From contig JAFCMP010000168.1 in the NCBI GenBank assembly GCA_017506865.1, positions 124,001-188,000 of the forward strand: a stretch of 64,000 nucleotides of DNA. The letters run 5' to 3'. This document shows, in pieces, positions 39,258 to 53,300 of the stretch. The notes under the pieces are model-generated. The model searched no databases and was not told the origin of the DNA. It saw nothing but the letters and a program-made list of their open reading frames with translations. Origin of the DNA: Tribonema minus. Its lineage: Eukaryota; Sar; Xanthophyceae; Tribonematales; Tribonemataceae. The number at the start of each line of letters is the position of its first letter. The stretch's first letter is position 1. The translations under genes were made by a program, and so were the position numbers.

Positions 39258-40914
39258 CAGCAGCGCTGAGCATCAGCACCGTGCAGCATCGGTGAGGCTG
39301 CTGCACCTGGTGCCGCCGAGAAGGCGTCCTTCAGCTGCGCGCATGCTGTTGCGGCGAAGCATTTTTAATGGGAGGCGGGCGCGGCGGTACCGGCAAGCAC
39401 GCAGGAAGTTAGTGCGTCCCTGCGGCGACTGCTGCTCCCGCGTCCGAGCCGCTCTTCTGCGGGAGTGCTTGTAGCCGCCGCCGCGCGGAAACCTGCGCTG
39501 TGTCAGCTAGCAGCCACAGCATGATGCGACGTTGCAGCCAGAGACGCCAGCAGCGGCGGCGGCGCCATCTACACGTGCATCGCTTCCGCAGACTGCGCTG
39601 CAGCCGCTCTCAGCGAGGCAGGCGGCTTGCGCAGAGGCGGCATGCGGCACCAGTGGTGGCAACGCCTGGTGACGGTGGCGCTGGTGAAGCGCGAGTGATG
39701 CGCCTGCAGCTGGCGCCATCCGCTGCAGCGTCAGGTGCCATGGTATTCGGCCCACGCCGACGCTACGAGCGCGCCTCTCTGCCTGGTGTTGCCGCCGCTG
39801 CTGACGTAGCCCACCGCTGCGCCGCCGGCAGCTGGCAGCAGGCGGATGCATCCGCCGCTTCCTCCGCTGCCCCTGTGCCACTGCCGGCCATTGCGGCCTT
39901 CGCCCTGCTGCAGCGCGCAGCGGTTCAGGCAGCCCGGCTACATGCACACGGCAGCGGTGACTGCGCACGTTAAGCTGGGTGCGGTAGGGGAGCCTTATGG
40001 CTGGTGCGTCTGGTGTGTCCAGTGTTGGTATATCGATGTGTAGGCTTGGGGGGGGGGGGGGGGCTGCGCACGCGCAGGCGAAAGGGGGGGGGGGGGGGGT
40101 ATTTGGGGTATTTTGAAGTATTTGACAGTGAGTAGGGGTGCTATCGTCATGTGCCACAGTGCGCCTTGCGTCACGAGGCTCTGGTCTGGCCAACACATTG
40201 CTTCCACCGTGACTGTATGTAGTGCAGCGACGTACAGCTCACAGACTGTCCACACACGCTAGCACAGGTTGTGGCGTATTGCAATGGACAGTGGCACCTG
40301 CAAATAATCTGCCTGGTCTTGACTCGGTCTCTTGCATGCTGCTTTGGCTGCTTTGTGGTGCATGCTCTGTATCAAAGCCGACATGCATCAAGCATGCGCA
40401 CATCAGACAGCAGCACTGCATCGCTTCAACACAGTGCGCGCCTGCTTGTACTGCTACTGTTGGTAGACATATCACCTCTTGCATCGAGAAAGTGGGTCAT
40501 CATCTTGCCAGCCGCAGCGCAATCGGGACTGGATTGTGAAGCGCAGCCAGCATGCGACCTCTGGGCACGAGGCCGTAATAATGGTTTGGATTTCAGAAAG
40601 TTTTCAAAGTTGTACACAAGGAAAAAATAGCTTAACAACTCACGTCATGGTTCTTCAAGAACTTCAACTGCAACTTGAAGATCAAACTTCGGGAATCCAG
40701 ATTGACAAGGCACGACACACACACCTCTGGATCCAGTGGATTGCTGAAATCTGACTGTTCTTAGGCAGCTCGTGACTGTAACGCTGCATATTGATATCGA
40801 ACGCTTGACGGCACCACCGCAGCTGCTAGCATGAGGACTGTCGCGGCGAGTCCTGCTGTTTGATTGTCAAGTGACCTTCGTCGTCGTGCTTGCGGCACAT
40901 GCTGACGGAGCAGC
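39258..40914. other. intergenic between the TPR and CLC genes
   Basis: GC-rich first half with long open but Arg/Ala-rich frames on both strands (about 39500-40190), none convincing. G runs at 40050-40064 and 40086-40100 resemble the pyrimidine tracts of minus-strand introns, so a hidden minus-strand gene is possible. The second half has moderate GC and no recognised feature. Confidence 0.4.
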
Positions 40915-41343
40915 ATGCAAAATGGACAGCGGGGGCCAGCCGGCGCCGCTGGCACCGCTGTTGGTTCTCCAAGCACAGCAGGCATCGACAATCGTCAAGC
41001 GGATGTCTTCAGTACGTCACCAGCATCAACGTCGCCGCCAGCAAATCCTGCTGGTGCGTTTACCCACTCAGACCAAGCAGCTGAGCTGTTAGCGACGTCA
41101 GCTGACGCCGAGAGTCAAAGAGCGAGCAGTGCGGCTTCGGACACAACGGCAGCGGAAACAGCAGCTGCGCTGCAATGGCTCACCAACTCCTCAGCTCAGG
41201 CCAGCATCAGCTCTGTGCCCACATCGCTGTCGCCTCCGCCGCCGCCGCCGCCACCGCTGCTGGTTGTAACCAGCAACGCTGCCACTGCCGCCACTCGAGC
41301 ATCCTGCGAAGATTCGCAGAGCCAGGACCTGCAGCAGCAGGAT

Positions 41344-41377
<34 letters not shown>

Positions 41378-44300
41378 GGCAGCAGTTTGAACGGCGGCGC
41401 CGGTCCAACACCACCGCGGGCACCACGCGGGCGCCGCCGCGGCCGCCCGTTCAACAGCAGCAGCAGCAGGAGCAGCAGCAGCAGCAGCAGCGGCCGCGCG
41501 CCAACACCATGGCCACGCCGGGCGGAGCCCAGTACCACCGACCTCTGCGCCGCACTCTTACGGGGCTGGAAGAGACGGTTGGGGACCCAAAGTCGGCGGC
41601 GGCGACGGCAGAGGCGGCCGGCGCAGCGCGCGAGGCGGCCACGGCGGCGGCGAGCGGCAGGAAGCACAGCAGCAGCGCGACGCCGGCGCGCGACGGTCCG
41701 CGCACCCCGCAGCAGCAGCAGCGGCAGCAGCAGCAGCAGCAGGGAGCAGTGGCGCCGCCGCTGAGCACTGCGCTGACGCGGCAGGCGAGCGTGACGACGG
41801 TGCGGCCGCGGGCGTACTCTGTGGAGACGCGGCCGTCTGTGCGCGACATCTTCGGACCGGACGCGTTTGCGCCGCCCAAGGCGCCGGCGCCTGCGCCCGC
41901 AGCAGCCGTGAGCGCTGCTGCTGAGGGCAAGGGCGCGATGGATGGTGCGATCCGTGGCGGCGACGGCGGAGGTGGCGGCGGCGGCGGCGGCAGCGGTGCT
42001 GCGGACAGCGGTGGTGGCGGCGGCGGCGGCGCGGACGGCGGCAGCCGTGCGGGCACAGCTGCGGTGCCAGCGAAGCAGCCGTCGCTGTGGTCGGGCGACC
42101 CCGACTTTGAGCGTCAGATCACGCACGTCGAGGAGAGCGGTGAAGACGATGACGATGACGACGGCGGTACTGCTGACGGCGGTGCCAGTGGCGGCGGCAG
42201 CACCGATGTCACTGAACGAGACGCGGCGGCGGAGCGGATGCCGCCACAACCCGGAGCCGCCGGCGACGGCGTTGCACGCAGCACCAGCGGTGGCGTTCGC
42301 GACGAAGCGGGCGGTGGTGGCAGCGGCGGTGGAGCCAGCGCGCTCATGTCCCTGTTCTCCGCTCCACATGACGATGCCAGCGGCCCTGGCGGCAGCGGCA
42401 GCGGCCCGGAGGCTGTCAGCGGCAATGCCGGGATCAGAGCAGGCGGCGGCGGCGGCGGCGGCGGCGAGGCCGGCGGCGGGGCCGGACGCGGCGCGCGCGG
42501 CGGCGGTGGCGGCGGCGGTGGCGCGCGCGTGCAGCGCCTGTACAGCGCCAGCAGCGCGCGCAGCATGGCCAGCAGGGACTCCGACAGGGCCGCCGAGCTG
42601 CGCGAGCGCGGCGACGCATTCCCCGGCGACAGCGACTACGGCGCGGGCGGCGGCGGCGAGCGCGGCCGCGGCGGTGCCGCCGCGGTGCAGCACAAGTCGC
42701 CGCCGCGGCTGCGTCGCGCCAGGCCCGCCGGCTTCAAAGATGGCAGTGGCGGCGGCGGCGGCAGCGGCAGCGGCACGGCGGCGGAGGGAGGGGGTGGGAC
42801 GGTGCGGCGCGGCAGCGGCGGCGATCTGGCGGCGGCTGCGGCGGCGCTGGGCGCTGTGCGGCGGAAAGGCGGCGAGGGCGGGGAGAGCGATGGGGAGCAG
42901 AGCGGCCAGGTGCGCCAGCGGTCGCATGTGGTGCAGCCCTGTTTTGGTGTGTTGGAGTGCGTCACGTGGTTTGCTCAACGTGATGCAGGCAAACTCGCGC
43001 TGGATTCCATGAAAGTATCCGCACGCACACCCCGCATGCAGAGCTACGTCACACGGTCAAGAGGTGCAGGTGCTGTGCATGGACCATGCGCGAATACGCC
43101 CTCAGCTGCAGGCTGGCGTGGTTGAACACCCGCAGTCGCGCTCGCAACAGGGCTGCCCCTTCATGCTTTGCTGTCCGCAGTCACCGCAACGCTCACCCGC
43201 CTCGCCCGGTGCAGCTCACAGGCAAAAGACCCACATGGCGCTCACATGACAGTCGCCCTTCATACTGTGCCGCCAGTAGCCGCCGCAGCGCTCATGTACG
43301 GTGCCTCCTCCCCCCCCCCCCCCCCCCCCCCGCCACCCCCCGCCCATGATCATGTAAGCTTGCACTTGGGCACCAGCCACAGCGCAACAACAACTACACA
43401 TGCTCGAGGTATGCAGCCCTCTTAATGGGCAATTCACATACACGCTAGATATAACTCCGTGGTGGCTGCCAATTTTTTCACCGCGCACGCGCAGGCGCAG
43501 GACCCGCAGTGGCGCGAGCGCGTCGCGCGCAGACATGCAGGCAAAAGGCGCACACTGGCGCTCGCACCAGACCCGCCCTTCATGCTGTGCCCGCCAGTAG
43601 CAGCACTCACGTACCCCACCCCCCCCCCCCCCCCCCCCCCCCCCCCGCGCACAGGCGCAGGACCCGCAGTGGCGCGAGCGCGTTGGCGCGGATATGCAGG
43701 CCCTCGGGCGGCGCCTCGCGTACAAGAACCGCGGCGCCAAGGGCGGACCGCGCGGCGAGTGGGGGCTCGGCCTGGAGGACCCCTGGAAGATCCGCGGGCG
43801 CACGGCGCTGTTCCTCGTGCTGCTCGGCGTGCTGCACGGCACCGCCGTGTACGCCATCGACCGCTGCATCAACGCGATGCAGGCGGCGCGGCGGCGGTTC
43901 GGCGACGGCACGTGAGCGCGCCGGTGGAGAGTCACCTGCCTAACCCTAATCCTAGCCCTAACCATAGACTGCCGGTTCACGGGGGGTGGCGCGGCGGGCG
44001 TTTATCACGACAGCTGCAGCGCTTCGCAGGGTCAGGCAGGCCAGCCAGCTGCAGTGGTATGCAGGGTCTCACATCGCCACTGTGCAGACTGCATGGGGTT
44101 CACCGCCGCGTGATCAAATGCGAGCCGCGCGGCAACACTCCGGCGGTGCGTGACGGCGCGTGAGCGCGCGGGGCGGGGTGGGGCGGGGCCATCGGCGGAG
44201 AGTCACCTGCCTCACTTGCGGTAGTTGATTCATGGGCGCCCCCCGCGAGAGACCTTTATCAGGCCAACAGCGGCGGTGTACACCTGCATCATGTTGCAGC

Positions 44301-47300
44301 TGCCTGTTCACAGCGGGGGCCCCACAACGAGCCTTCGCAGGGTTAGCTGCAGTGGTTTGCGGGGTCCGCGCGCGGCGCTACTGTGCGCGGCGCGCACGTG
44401 CCCGGTGACGTGTCCGTCGCGTCAGCGCTCAGGCGCGGAGCGCCAGCACAGCAGGCGCCGGTGACGCTCCCGTCGCGCACAGCTGCCCACCAAACCTACT
44501 GCCTACCTCGCACCTTGCACGTTCCCGCGAGAGGTGGCCACGCCAGCGTTTTGAGGTCGCACAGGGTGATTAATCTCCCCCCTCCCCCCTCTCCCCCCTC
44601 ACCTCAGATCATACGGTAGGGAGTTTGTGTGGTGCTAATCTGTACTCACCCCCCCCCCCCCTCCCCCCCTCACCCTGTACTCACCCCCCCCCCCTCCCCC
44701 CCTCACCTCAGATCGTACGGCGCGGAGTTTGTCGTATACGCGGTGTACATGATGGCGGGCACGTGCCTGGCGGCGGCGATCACGGCGGCGTTCGCGCCGG
44801 AGACGGCGGGCTCGGGCATCCCCGTCATGAAGTGGTGAGCGCCGCGAACGTTTACTCCTTTTCGCTCGAGCGCTGCGAACGTTCAGTCTCTTTCGGTTGT
44901 TCCCCGATGGTGTCGTCCGGAGACCGACTTGACGGTGCGCGCCGTGCGTCCGTGTCACAAACTCGTGGGTGCTGACGCATACTTACGTCCCTGCAACGTT
45001 GAAGCGTGCGTTCGCCACATGACGCGGTGTGGACGCTGCGATCGTAATCTCGCACATGATGTTGTGCGCGCGGCATCCGCTGGTGCGTCTCACGTGCGCA
45101 TGGCCGGTCAGAAGGGATAGGGGCAGCCCGCAGCGGACGCGGCGGCGGCGGGAGCGCCTGTGCCGCCATCTCTTCAGTGCCTGCGTTGCACGTGCGCGCG
45201 CGCTTGTGCCGTGCGGCAGCGCCCCTCTCGCGCAGTCAGTGAAGCGCTGCTGCGTGCCGGCGCACGAGGTCTGCACCCGCACAGGGCGCGCTGCCGCCGT
45301 GCTGTCGGCGCCGCCTGTGTGTCATGCCGAGCGCTGGTGTGCGCGCGCCCGCTGCAGCTGCGCCCGCGCGAGACGCTCTCTTTCGAGCGTGCTTTCTGTG
45401 CGTGCGCAGTGCGCCTGCATCGAAGCACCCATACAGTTCGTCGCATGGCTTCTGCCGCCGCTTCTCTTGCAGCAAGGCTCGCTGACAAGCATGAGACCGC
45501 GTTCGTACACGTGCAGCCAGTGCCGCGATGTCATCTACGTTGCTGTTGTGAAATGCTTGCTTGCTTTGCGGGTTCCCCACGGGCACCTCCAGCGGCGCGC
45601 TGCTGACACTCTCCCGCCGCGCGCGAACGCCTTGCTGTCCGATTGCCGCTGGCGTTAGGATGCTTGGAACAGACGACATCAAGAGCAAGGCGGCGTCGCG
45701 CTTCACCGCGACTGCGTGGGTCGTCAAGGTACACTCCGTGCACCTGCACATCCTTAACTGCTAGTTAAACGTAACGCGAACCCTTAGCCGTTGGGGAGGC
45801 TGCACTTGCACGGCTTAAACCTAACCCTAACACAAACACTAACACTAAGCCTTCAGGGAGACCATATGCGTGCAGCAGACATTAAGAGCAAGGCGGCGTC
45901 GCGCTTCACCGCGACTGCGTGGGTCGTCGAGGTGAACTCCGCGCGTCCGCACAGCTTAACCGTAACCCTGACCTCAAACCTTGGAAGGGGCCTTCTGCGT
46001 GCAGCAGGCGCCGGGGCCGCGCTGCCGACTCGGCAGCGCGCCCATGCGATGTATGTGGGCCATGTTCCTGGGCCTGCAGTGCTCGCACTAGTCCTTCTGC
46101 TGCATCGAAAGTGAGAAGTGCTCATCGGTATGCGCACGAGTGCGGGTCAAAAGCATCACACAACCAGGACGCTGCGAACACGGTGGGTGGGTGGGTGGGT
46201 GGGTGGGTGGGGATTCATAATGAGCACCGAAAAACGCCATTGGGCTTTTGAGGGGAGGGATTCACAATGAGCACCGAAATACGCCATTGGGCCTTTGGGA
46301 TGACGCAACCCCCCCCCCCCCCCCTTCACCCACGCGTTCCGTAACCGCCACAACCACCGCAAATTGTGGCCTCGTGCTCGCGGCGGGCACGGGCCTCAAC
46401 GTCGCCTCTGCCGTGTGCCGCACGATGGCGTGTCACCGCTCCGTGCCCACATGCAATCCTCGGGGAATGGCGAGCTTGCCCCCCCCCCCTCACCCCGCTC
46501 TCCCCCCCCCCCTCTCCCCCACCTTTTTCCGCGCTCCCTACGTAACCGCCGCAGGTCGTGGGCCTCGTGCTGGCAGCGGGCACGGGCCTGAACATCGGGC
46601 GCGAGGGCCCGTTCGTGCACCTCGCGGGCATGGCGGCGTACCAGCTGCTCACGCGCGTGTCCGCGTTTGAGGGCGTCCTCGCGAGCGGCAGCCTCGTGCG
46701 CCAGGTCCTCGTCGCCTCCACGAGCCTCGGCGTGAGCAGCGTCTTCTCCGCGACGATCGGCGGCGTCCTGCTCGCCGTGGAGATCACGTCCACGTACTAC
46801 CTGGTCGCGCAGTATTTCAAGGTGGGGACGCGCCCGCTCATTGTTGAGGTTTGCGCGCAGGGCACGTCGAGCAGCGCGTCTTCTCCGCTCAGCGTGGAGA
46901 TCACGTTCGCGTACTACCTCCTTGTGCAGCACTTCAAGGTGGTCATTGAGGTTGTTCCGGACATTTACTTGCATGAGCAGCGTGTTCTCCGCTTGCCTTG
47001 GTGAACAGTGTCCACGTCCTACCTCATCGCGCAAAGCTCGGCGTGGGACACCCACCATCGTTGCTGAGGTCGTTCAAGTAGTATCTGGCGTGATTGTGAT
47101 GCTCGCGCTGATGGGCAGGGGCACCGCGGCGCCGGCGGTGCTTCTTTTTGGTGTGCCATCGCTGGCTCGCGGTGCATATCGTGCGCGCCTGCTGCCTTGT
47201 GGCGCAGTAGTTTCTGATGCTCTGTGGGGGAAGCGTGAGACAGCATGCATCCACTCTTGAGCGTCCTAGCAGAAGCGAGTTCCCGATGAGCTCTGCCGTG

Positions 47301-50300
47301 CTCAAGTGTGCATAGACGTATCGACTGAGCAGCAGGTCGTTGCCGCCATCCGACGCTCCTGCGCTCGAATTGTGTGCGGCATTTGTACACTCACAACGCG
47401 AGCGGTGCGAGACTCGCGCGTGCAGGTCGTGTGCACTTCCTTATCGTATCCTTTCGTCCTTAGCCTTCACAGGAACGCGCTCAGCTTGTTGCGCCCTGCC
47501 ACCACTGGCGTCGTGCATCACTGTCGACGTATCGCGCGCGCAGTCGCAGCGCGACGGCGGCCGCGCTCGGCACACGCGCCTGCGCGACAGAACGTTGTGC
47601 GCAGGTGTCATTGACCTTGGCGATCACCGGCGGCGCTGCATGCGGATAGGGTTAGGGCTAACCCTAACTCTAGGGCTAACCCTAACCCTATTCCTTAACA
47701 GAGACATATATCCCGCGCTGCCCATGAGCACACACAGCCGCTGCGCAGCCCCTCCGCGCGGGGAGGCCTGGGCGGCATCGCGCTTGAGAGAGAGAGAGAG
47801 AGTGCTGCGTCGCGCGCGGCCTCTCGGGGCGTTGCGCAGCGCAGCGGGGGCGCCGCCGTTTGCAGCGTGCTCTGCAGCCGGAGGCGCTCGAGTCTTCCCT
47901 GGTGGTTTCACTACTGACGCGAACGGCTGTCTGTGTGCGCGTGCGCGAGCCATGCGGGCGCTTGCACTCGTGCCGTCTGCGTCCCTGCAGCGCGGAGGAA
48001 GCAATCAAGTACTCCTTCTCTTCCTCACATATTCCAGCGCTGCTGTCCCATTCGGTGGCTCTGGGCCGCTTCGTGAGCCACGTGACCATGAACGACATCC
48101 GCGGTGACTCACGCAAACTGGTGCTCTGCCTCGCGCGCGCATCGCGCCGCGCGCCGCGCCGACGCAGGCCTCCTTCGCGGCGGTCAGCGGCGCGGTGGCG
48201 CTGCCGTGCCGTGAGCGCCGTGCCTCCAAACAATCACGTTCGCAGTGCCTCACGCAAACGCTGCTGATGCTCTGCCGCATGCGCGCACCGCTCCGCATGC
48301 CGCGCCGACGCAGGCCTTCCTTGCGGCCGTCAGCGGCGCGGTGACGGTCAAGCTGCTGCTGTGGGCCGTCCGCGGGCAGGCGTACGCCAAGGCGGACGAG
48401 GTCGCCACCAACTTCACAACGCTCAGCTACAGCTACTTTGAGGTGCGGCACCGACTGTGCGCGGCGCACCGAGTGCAGTTTTGCACACCAAGCAAGTGTC
48501 CGAAAGCGTCGCGCCAGCCGATGCCTTGAGATGTCGGCAGAGTTCGCACGGCCGCTGCGTGCCGGCTGAGGGGGAGCCAGTGCTGCGCTTACTTGCTTGC
48601 GGTGCGCCACCGACTTCACAGCGCTCAGCTGCAGCTACTTTGAGATGCGGCCCTGTCTGTGCGCGGCGCTCCGGTTGCAGTTTTGCACACGATAAAAAAG
48701 GTCCGAAAGCGTCGCGCTAGCGGACAAAACGCCTTGAGATGTCGGGTTGCACAAAGGGAAAGTGTCCAAAAGCGCCGTGCCAGCGGACAAAGACGCCTTG
48801 AGGTGTCGGCAGAACTCGCACGGCTGCTGCGTGCCCGACGACAAGGGTCCGGAGCTGCGGTTATTTGCTTGCGGTGCGCCACCGACTTCACAGTGCTCAG
48901 CCACAGCTACTTTGAGGAGCGACCCCGACTGTGCGCGGCGCACCGATTGCAGTTTTGCACCCAAAAACAATGTCCGAAAGAGTCGCGCTAGCGGACAAAA
49001 CGCCTTGAGATGTCGGGTCGCACAAAGATAACGTGTCCGACAAAACGCCTTGAGATGCCAGGTCGCACCAAGACAGAGTGTCCGAAAGCGCCACGCCAGC
49101 CGACAAGACGCCTTGAGATGTCGGCAGAGCTCGCACGGCCGCTGCATGCCCGGCGGGGGGGTCCACAGCTGTGGTTACTCGCTTGCGGTACGCCGTACCC
49201 TACGGGATCTGGCGGTCCCTGCGTTCATCGGCAGTCGGGTGCGTGGCGCGTACTGACGCGACGGACGACGTTCATGCGACCGCAGCTACTCAGAGCCGCT
49301 GCAACCGTCGAACCGTCGCTGCAGCTCGCACAAACGTCACAGCAGATCTCAATGGCAGTCGAACTCTCAGTGAGGGCCGAGTGGCATCCTGTTTGTATGC
49401 ATGAGCTTCATGAGCTGCGCCGCGGCGGGGGGCACAAACTGCCCCCGTCGACTGAAGCCCGCTCTGTGCAGTTGACGTCTTTGAATTCCCTTGCCTGCAC
49501 CTCTTTTCGGACCCTTGTCGGCTCTGCAGTGCGGTACTAAGCTGCGAAGGCAAGCGTTCTCAAGGAGACTTTCTGCCATGTTCTTGCGCATATCGGCTCC
49601 GCAGTGTTTGGTATGACATATGCCGTCCGCTGAAGCGCAGATGCTGTCGCCTGTGCCCCCCCACACACAAGCCCCTGTCAACGCCGCGGCGCCAGCCCGT
49701 TGCTGACGTTGGGGGGCGCTGCCACACATTGCACACATTGAACGCCTCACAACGGTTCTACTTGTGATGTCCGATCGTCCTCTATTGCGGCGCACGTGGC
49801 CATGGGCGTCGCGCGCGGCCAACTGGCACCACCAGCAGACACACATTCAACATCATCACGCCGGACCTCTGAGACACTACGAACACTCCCCCTGTGTCCC
49901 GTCGTTGCCACCCATGCGCTCCCGGACATGCCGTGAATGTCCCCCGTGTCCTCTGCTGCGGCGCAGGTGGCCATGTTCCTGGCCATCGGCGTCGCGTGCG
50001 GCCCCGCTGGCATCACCACCAGACGACACGTGTAATAACACCATCACGCGGCACTCCTGAGACGCTCCGAACGCGCGCATGTGCTGACGTCACCGCTAGA
50101 TGCATGTTCAGTATCATCAGAGCGCCCCCCTGAAGTGCCATCAATTGTGTTCGCGTGCCCTCCGATGCTGCGCAGGTGGCCATGTTCCTGGCCATCGGCG
50201 TCGCAAGCGGCCTGCTCGGGCCGCAGTACGTGCGCATGCGCCTGGCGTGCATGCGGCGCTGCAGGTGCGTCGCCGTCCCCCCGTGATGCTGTCGGTGACT

Positions 50301-53300
50301 CTCCGTGGGCCGCCGCATCCAAGTACTTCAAGTTGTTGAAGTGGCCGTTCGGTCGCCCGTACGGTCAGGGTTCGGGTCTAGGTCAGGCCAGTGTTGCCGT
50401 ATACGTCAAACTCGCTCCAATGCGATGAGTGCGTTGAGCGCCAGTCATTGATTACACTTCATGATGGCGTCGCTGTCTGTGAGAGCCAGCTCGAGGTGCG
50501 GTACGTGCGCATGTGTGCCTGCCGTCTCATGCGGCGCTGCAGGTGCGTCGCCGTCCCCCGTGGTGCTGTAGGTGACTCTCCGCGGGACGCCGCATCCAAA
50601 AACTTCAAGTTCTTGAAGTGGCGGCGCGAGGGCGTGCAGCGTGCGCGCAACCTGCAGCGCGCATGTATGCGCGTTGTCTCGCTGGTCAATGTCTCATATC
50701 GCACGTAGCGGATGCTACTCAGCTGGCCCTCGTTTGGCATGGCTCTCAGGAATGTCCTTTCTGTCCCTGTTCGCTCCACGCTCGCGATACACAGTCTCAG
50801 CTGCGCCAGCGTTGCATCGTCTGCCTGATCGCACGGGGCTCGGCTCATATTGGGGTGCTGCGAGCGTGTAGGCCGCCAGTGCCATGGGTTCATTGCGCAA
50901 CAGGTCAAGGCTGCAGCTGTTGTGTTACGCTGCTGTGCATGTAACGCTCATGTCAGGGTTAGGGGTAGCAGTCGGCGACATGCTGGCTGCGCGCAGCTGT
51001 CTTCCGTTGCACCGCAGGAAACGCGCACACGTACCGGAGCTTGCAGTCCCTCAGGCTCCCGGCAGGTGTGCTAACTCGAAGCTCGCTGCACACGCGGGGG
51101 CAGCAGCTGTGTTGCTGTGAAGGTGTGGGCGTTGTGCAAGGAGTCCGGCGGTCATGGACAGCGCTGACAAGTGAACATGAGCTCTGCAGCATAAGACTAC
51201 ATCACGCAGACCACCTCGTAACGCCACGGCAGCGCTGAGACTCACTCCTCGTGCCTGCCGCAGACCGTTTTGCGCCGGGTGCAGGATGCGACAGCGGCGC
51301 CGTTCTACACGAACTGTGCTTGCTACCGCACTGCTCGCCGTCCTTGCGCCCGCTGCCGCGCGCACGCGGGGCGCCGGCGCGGCGGGACCTGCATGCAACT
51401 CCCTCAGCAGAGCGGCTCAAAGCTGCGGCCGCATTGAAGGCGCATGATGCGACGGTGCACCCAGTGCACGCTTCACAACGCCGCGTCAGGCGCGACCATC
51501 ATGTCATTGTGCGACCAGTATCTCATTGCCTCGTCCGTCGCTTCCGCACGCACGCAGGGCGCTGGGGCGGTGGGACCTGCGCCACCGCGCGCGCGGCACG
51601 CGCGAGTGGCGCGCCTTCATGTGGCGCTCCGTTGCCGTCGCGGCGGGCGTGGCGGCCATCACGGCGACGCTCTCGTACTTCCCGGGCGACTTCAACCAGC
51701 TGGGGCCGTTTGAAGTTTATGCGGTGAGGTGCATAGCATGCGCTGAAGCACAGTTGGTTGCGGCAAGCAGTGGGCGCAGCCTGTGACTTGCGCTGTGCTG
51801 CCATGGGGCACTTTCTTGAACCTCCTGTTGGCTCCATGATCACAGCAGGCGGCCGCGAGCACAGAGGCGCATGTGTGTGGGGGGTGAACAACTTGCATCG
51901 CCCCCCCCGCAACGTATGCTGCCGGATGCATCTCTGGTGGTTGTTGGCTTTGCAGCGGGACTGGTGAGGGTTGCGCCTCTATCCAAAATGTCAGGAGGAG
52001 GCTGCCGCCTCATAGGAGCGATGCGCTGCAGTCGAGGCCGTTCAGTCGTCGCGCCCCCCTTACAATGAGCCAAAAGCACGTGCACCGTGAAAGCGGTCGT
52101 TCGGCGTGCCTCTGTCGTAGTGCTTCCCTGTCACTGTCCGGCTGCATCCCGCTGCCCGCCAGGGCGTGCTGCGCTGCATCTGCAGGCCAGGCTGCGCCGG
52201 CATCAACGCCTGCAGTGCCCTTCCTTCTTCACTGCATCATGCACCGAAGGGTAGGGCTAGGGGGGACGTGTAGGTATGATGGCGGTCCCCGCAGCGCGCG
52301 GGCTCTCATTCACGCGTCGCGGCGACGTCGGCAGCGGGTCAGACACACGTGCGCGGTGCAGCGCCGTCGCGAGGCGAGCGTGCTCAGCGCTCCACTGATC
52401 GGGGGGGCACGCACGTCTGCAGAGGGCCCTCGCACAGTGCCGTTGAACTCCAGCGTACCGCGTCATCGGTGCTCAGTCGCTTGCTCGGCGGGGCCCGCAG
52501 CATGCAGTCTGGAGAGTGTCCGCGCCCCGTCGCGCACCCTTCCCCGCCGCCAGCCGCGCCTGCGCCGCTGAGGGGCCGCCCCGCCGCGTGGCACTGCTTG
52601 AGCACTCACTGGGTCGCATTTGGAAAGAGACGCGCCGCTGCGCACGACTGCATCAGCACTCAGCTGCCCCCCCCCCCCCACCGCCGCCGCCATGCCGCGC
52701 GCTTCGCAGGACCTGCTGAGCCCGCAGCTGCCGCCGCGCTGGGACGGCGGCGGCACGTGGTCCAAGTGGTGGGCGCTGGGCGTGTCGTTCGCGACGCGCT
52801 GGATCATGGCCGCGCTGGGCACCAGGTACCCTATCATCACTCATAAATAACACTGCCAGGTACCTGATTTATCATCAAAGAACACTGCGATGTGTAACTG
52901 CTCAATGCCTTATTGTGGCAATGCCCCGCTCAAAAGGCCGTTGCGTCAAGCCTTGTCCATGTGATGTCCATCATCTGTAACTTCATTTCATGCCTACTGT
53001 ACCGGAGACATCATTTCGCCGTACGCTGGTCGTGTCGTTCGCGACGCGCTGGATCATGGCCGCAGGTACCTCATAAATAGCACTGCCAGGTGCCTTAGTT
53101 TTACACAGCCCGCTCTGTTTGGGTGGCCATTTCTTCTTTCAAGTCTTGCATGATGTCCCATCATCGACAATTTGCTTTCATGCCTACTAAGAAGGAAGAT
53201 TTTGCCATGGGCTGGGCGTGTCGTTCGCGACGCGCTGGATCACGGCCGCGCTGGGCACCAGGTACCCTATCAATACAAGGCCCATTTTTTGGGTTGCTGT

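Noticed and set aside
39500..40196. Open frames on both strands between the TPR and CLC genes
   Set aside because: Arg/Ala/Pro-rich with no motif; both strands equally open, as expected at high GC.
41191..42978. Minus-strand ORF of 595 codons
   Set aside because: Shadow of the low-complexity CLC exon 1; Leu/Ala/Arg runs mirror Gln, Gly and Ser repeats.
45029..45658. Plus-strand frame of 209 codons in CLC intron 3
   Set aside because: Cys/Arg-rich translation without motifs; it lies between two phase-matched CLC exons.
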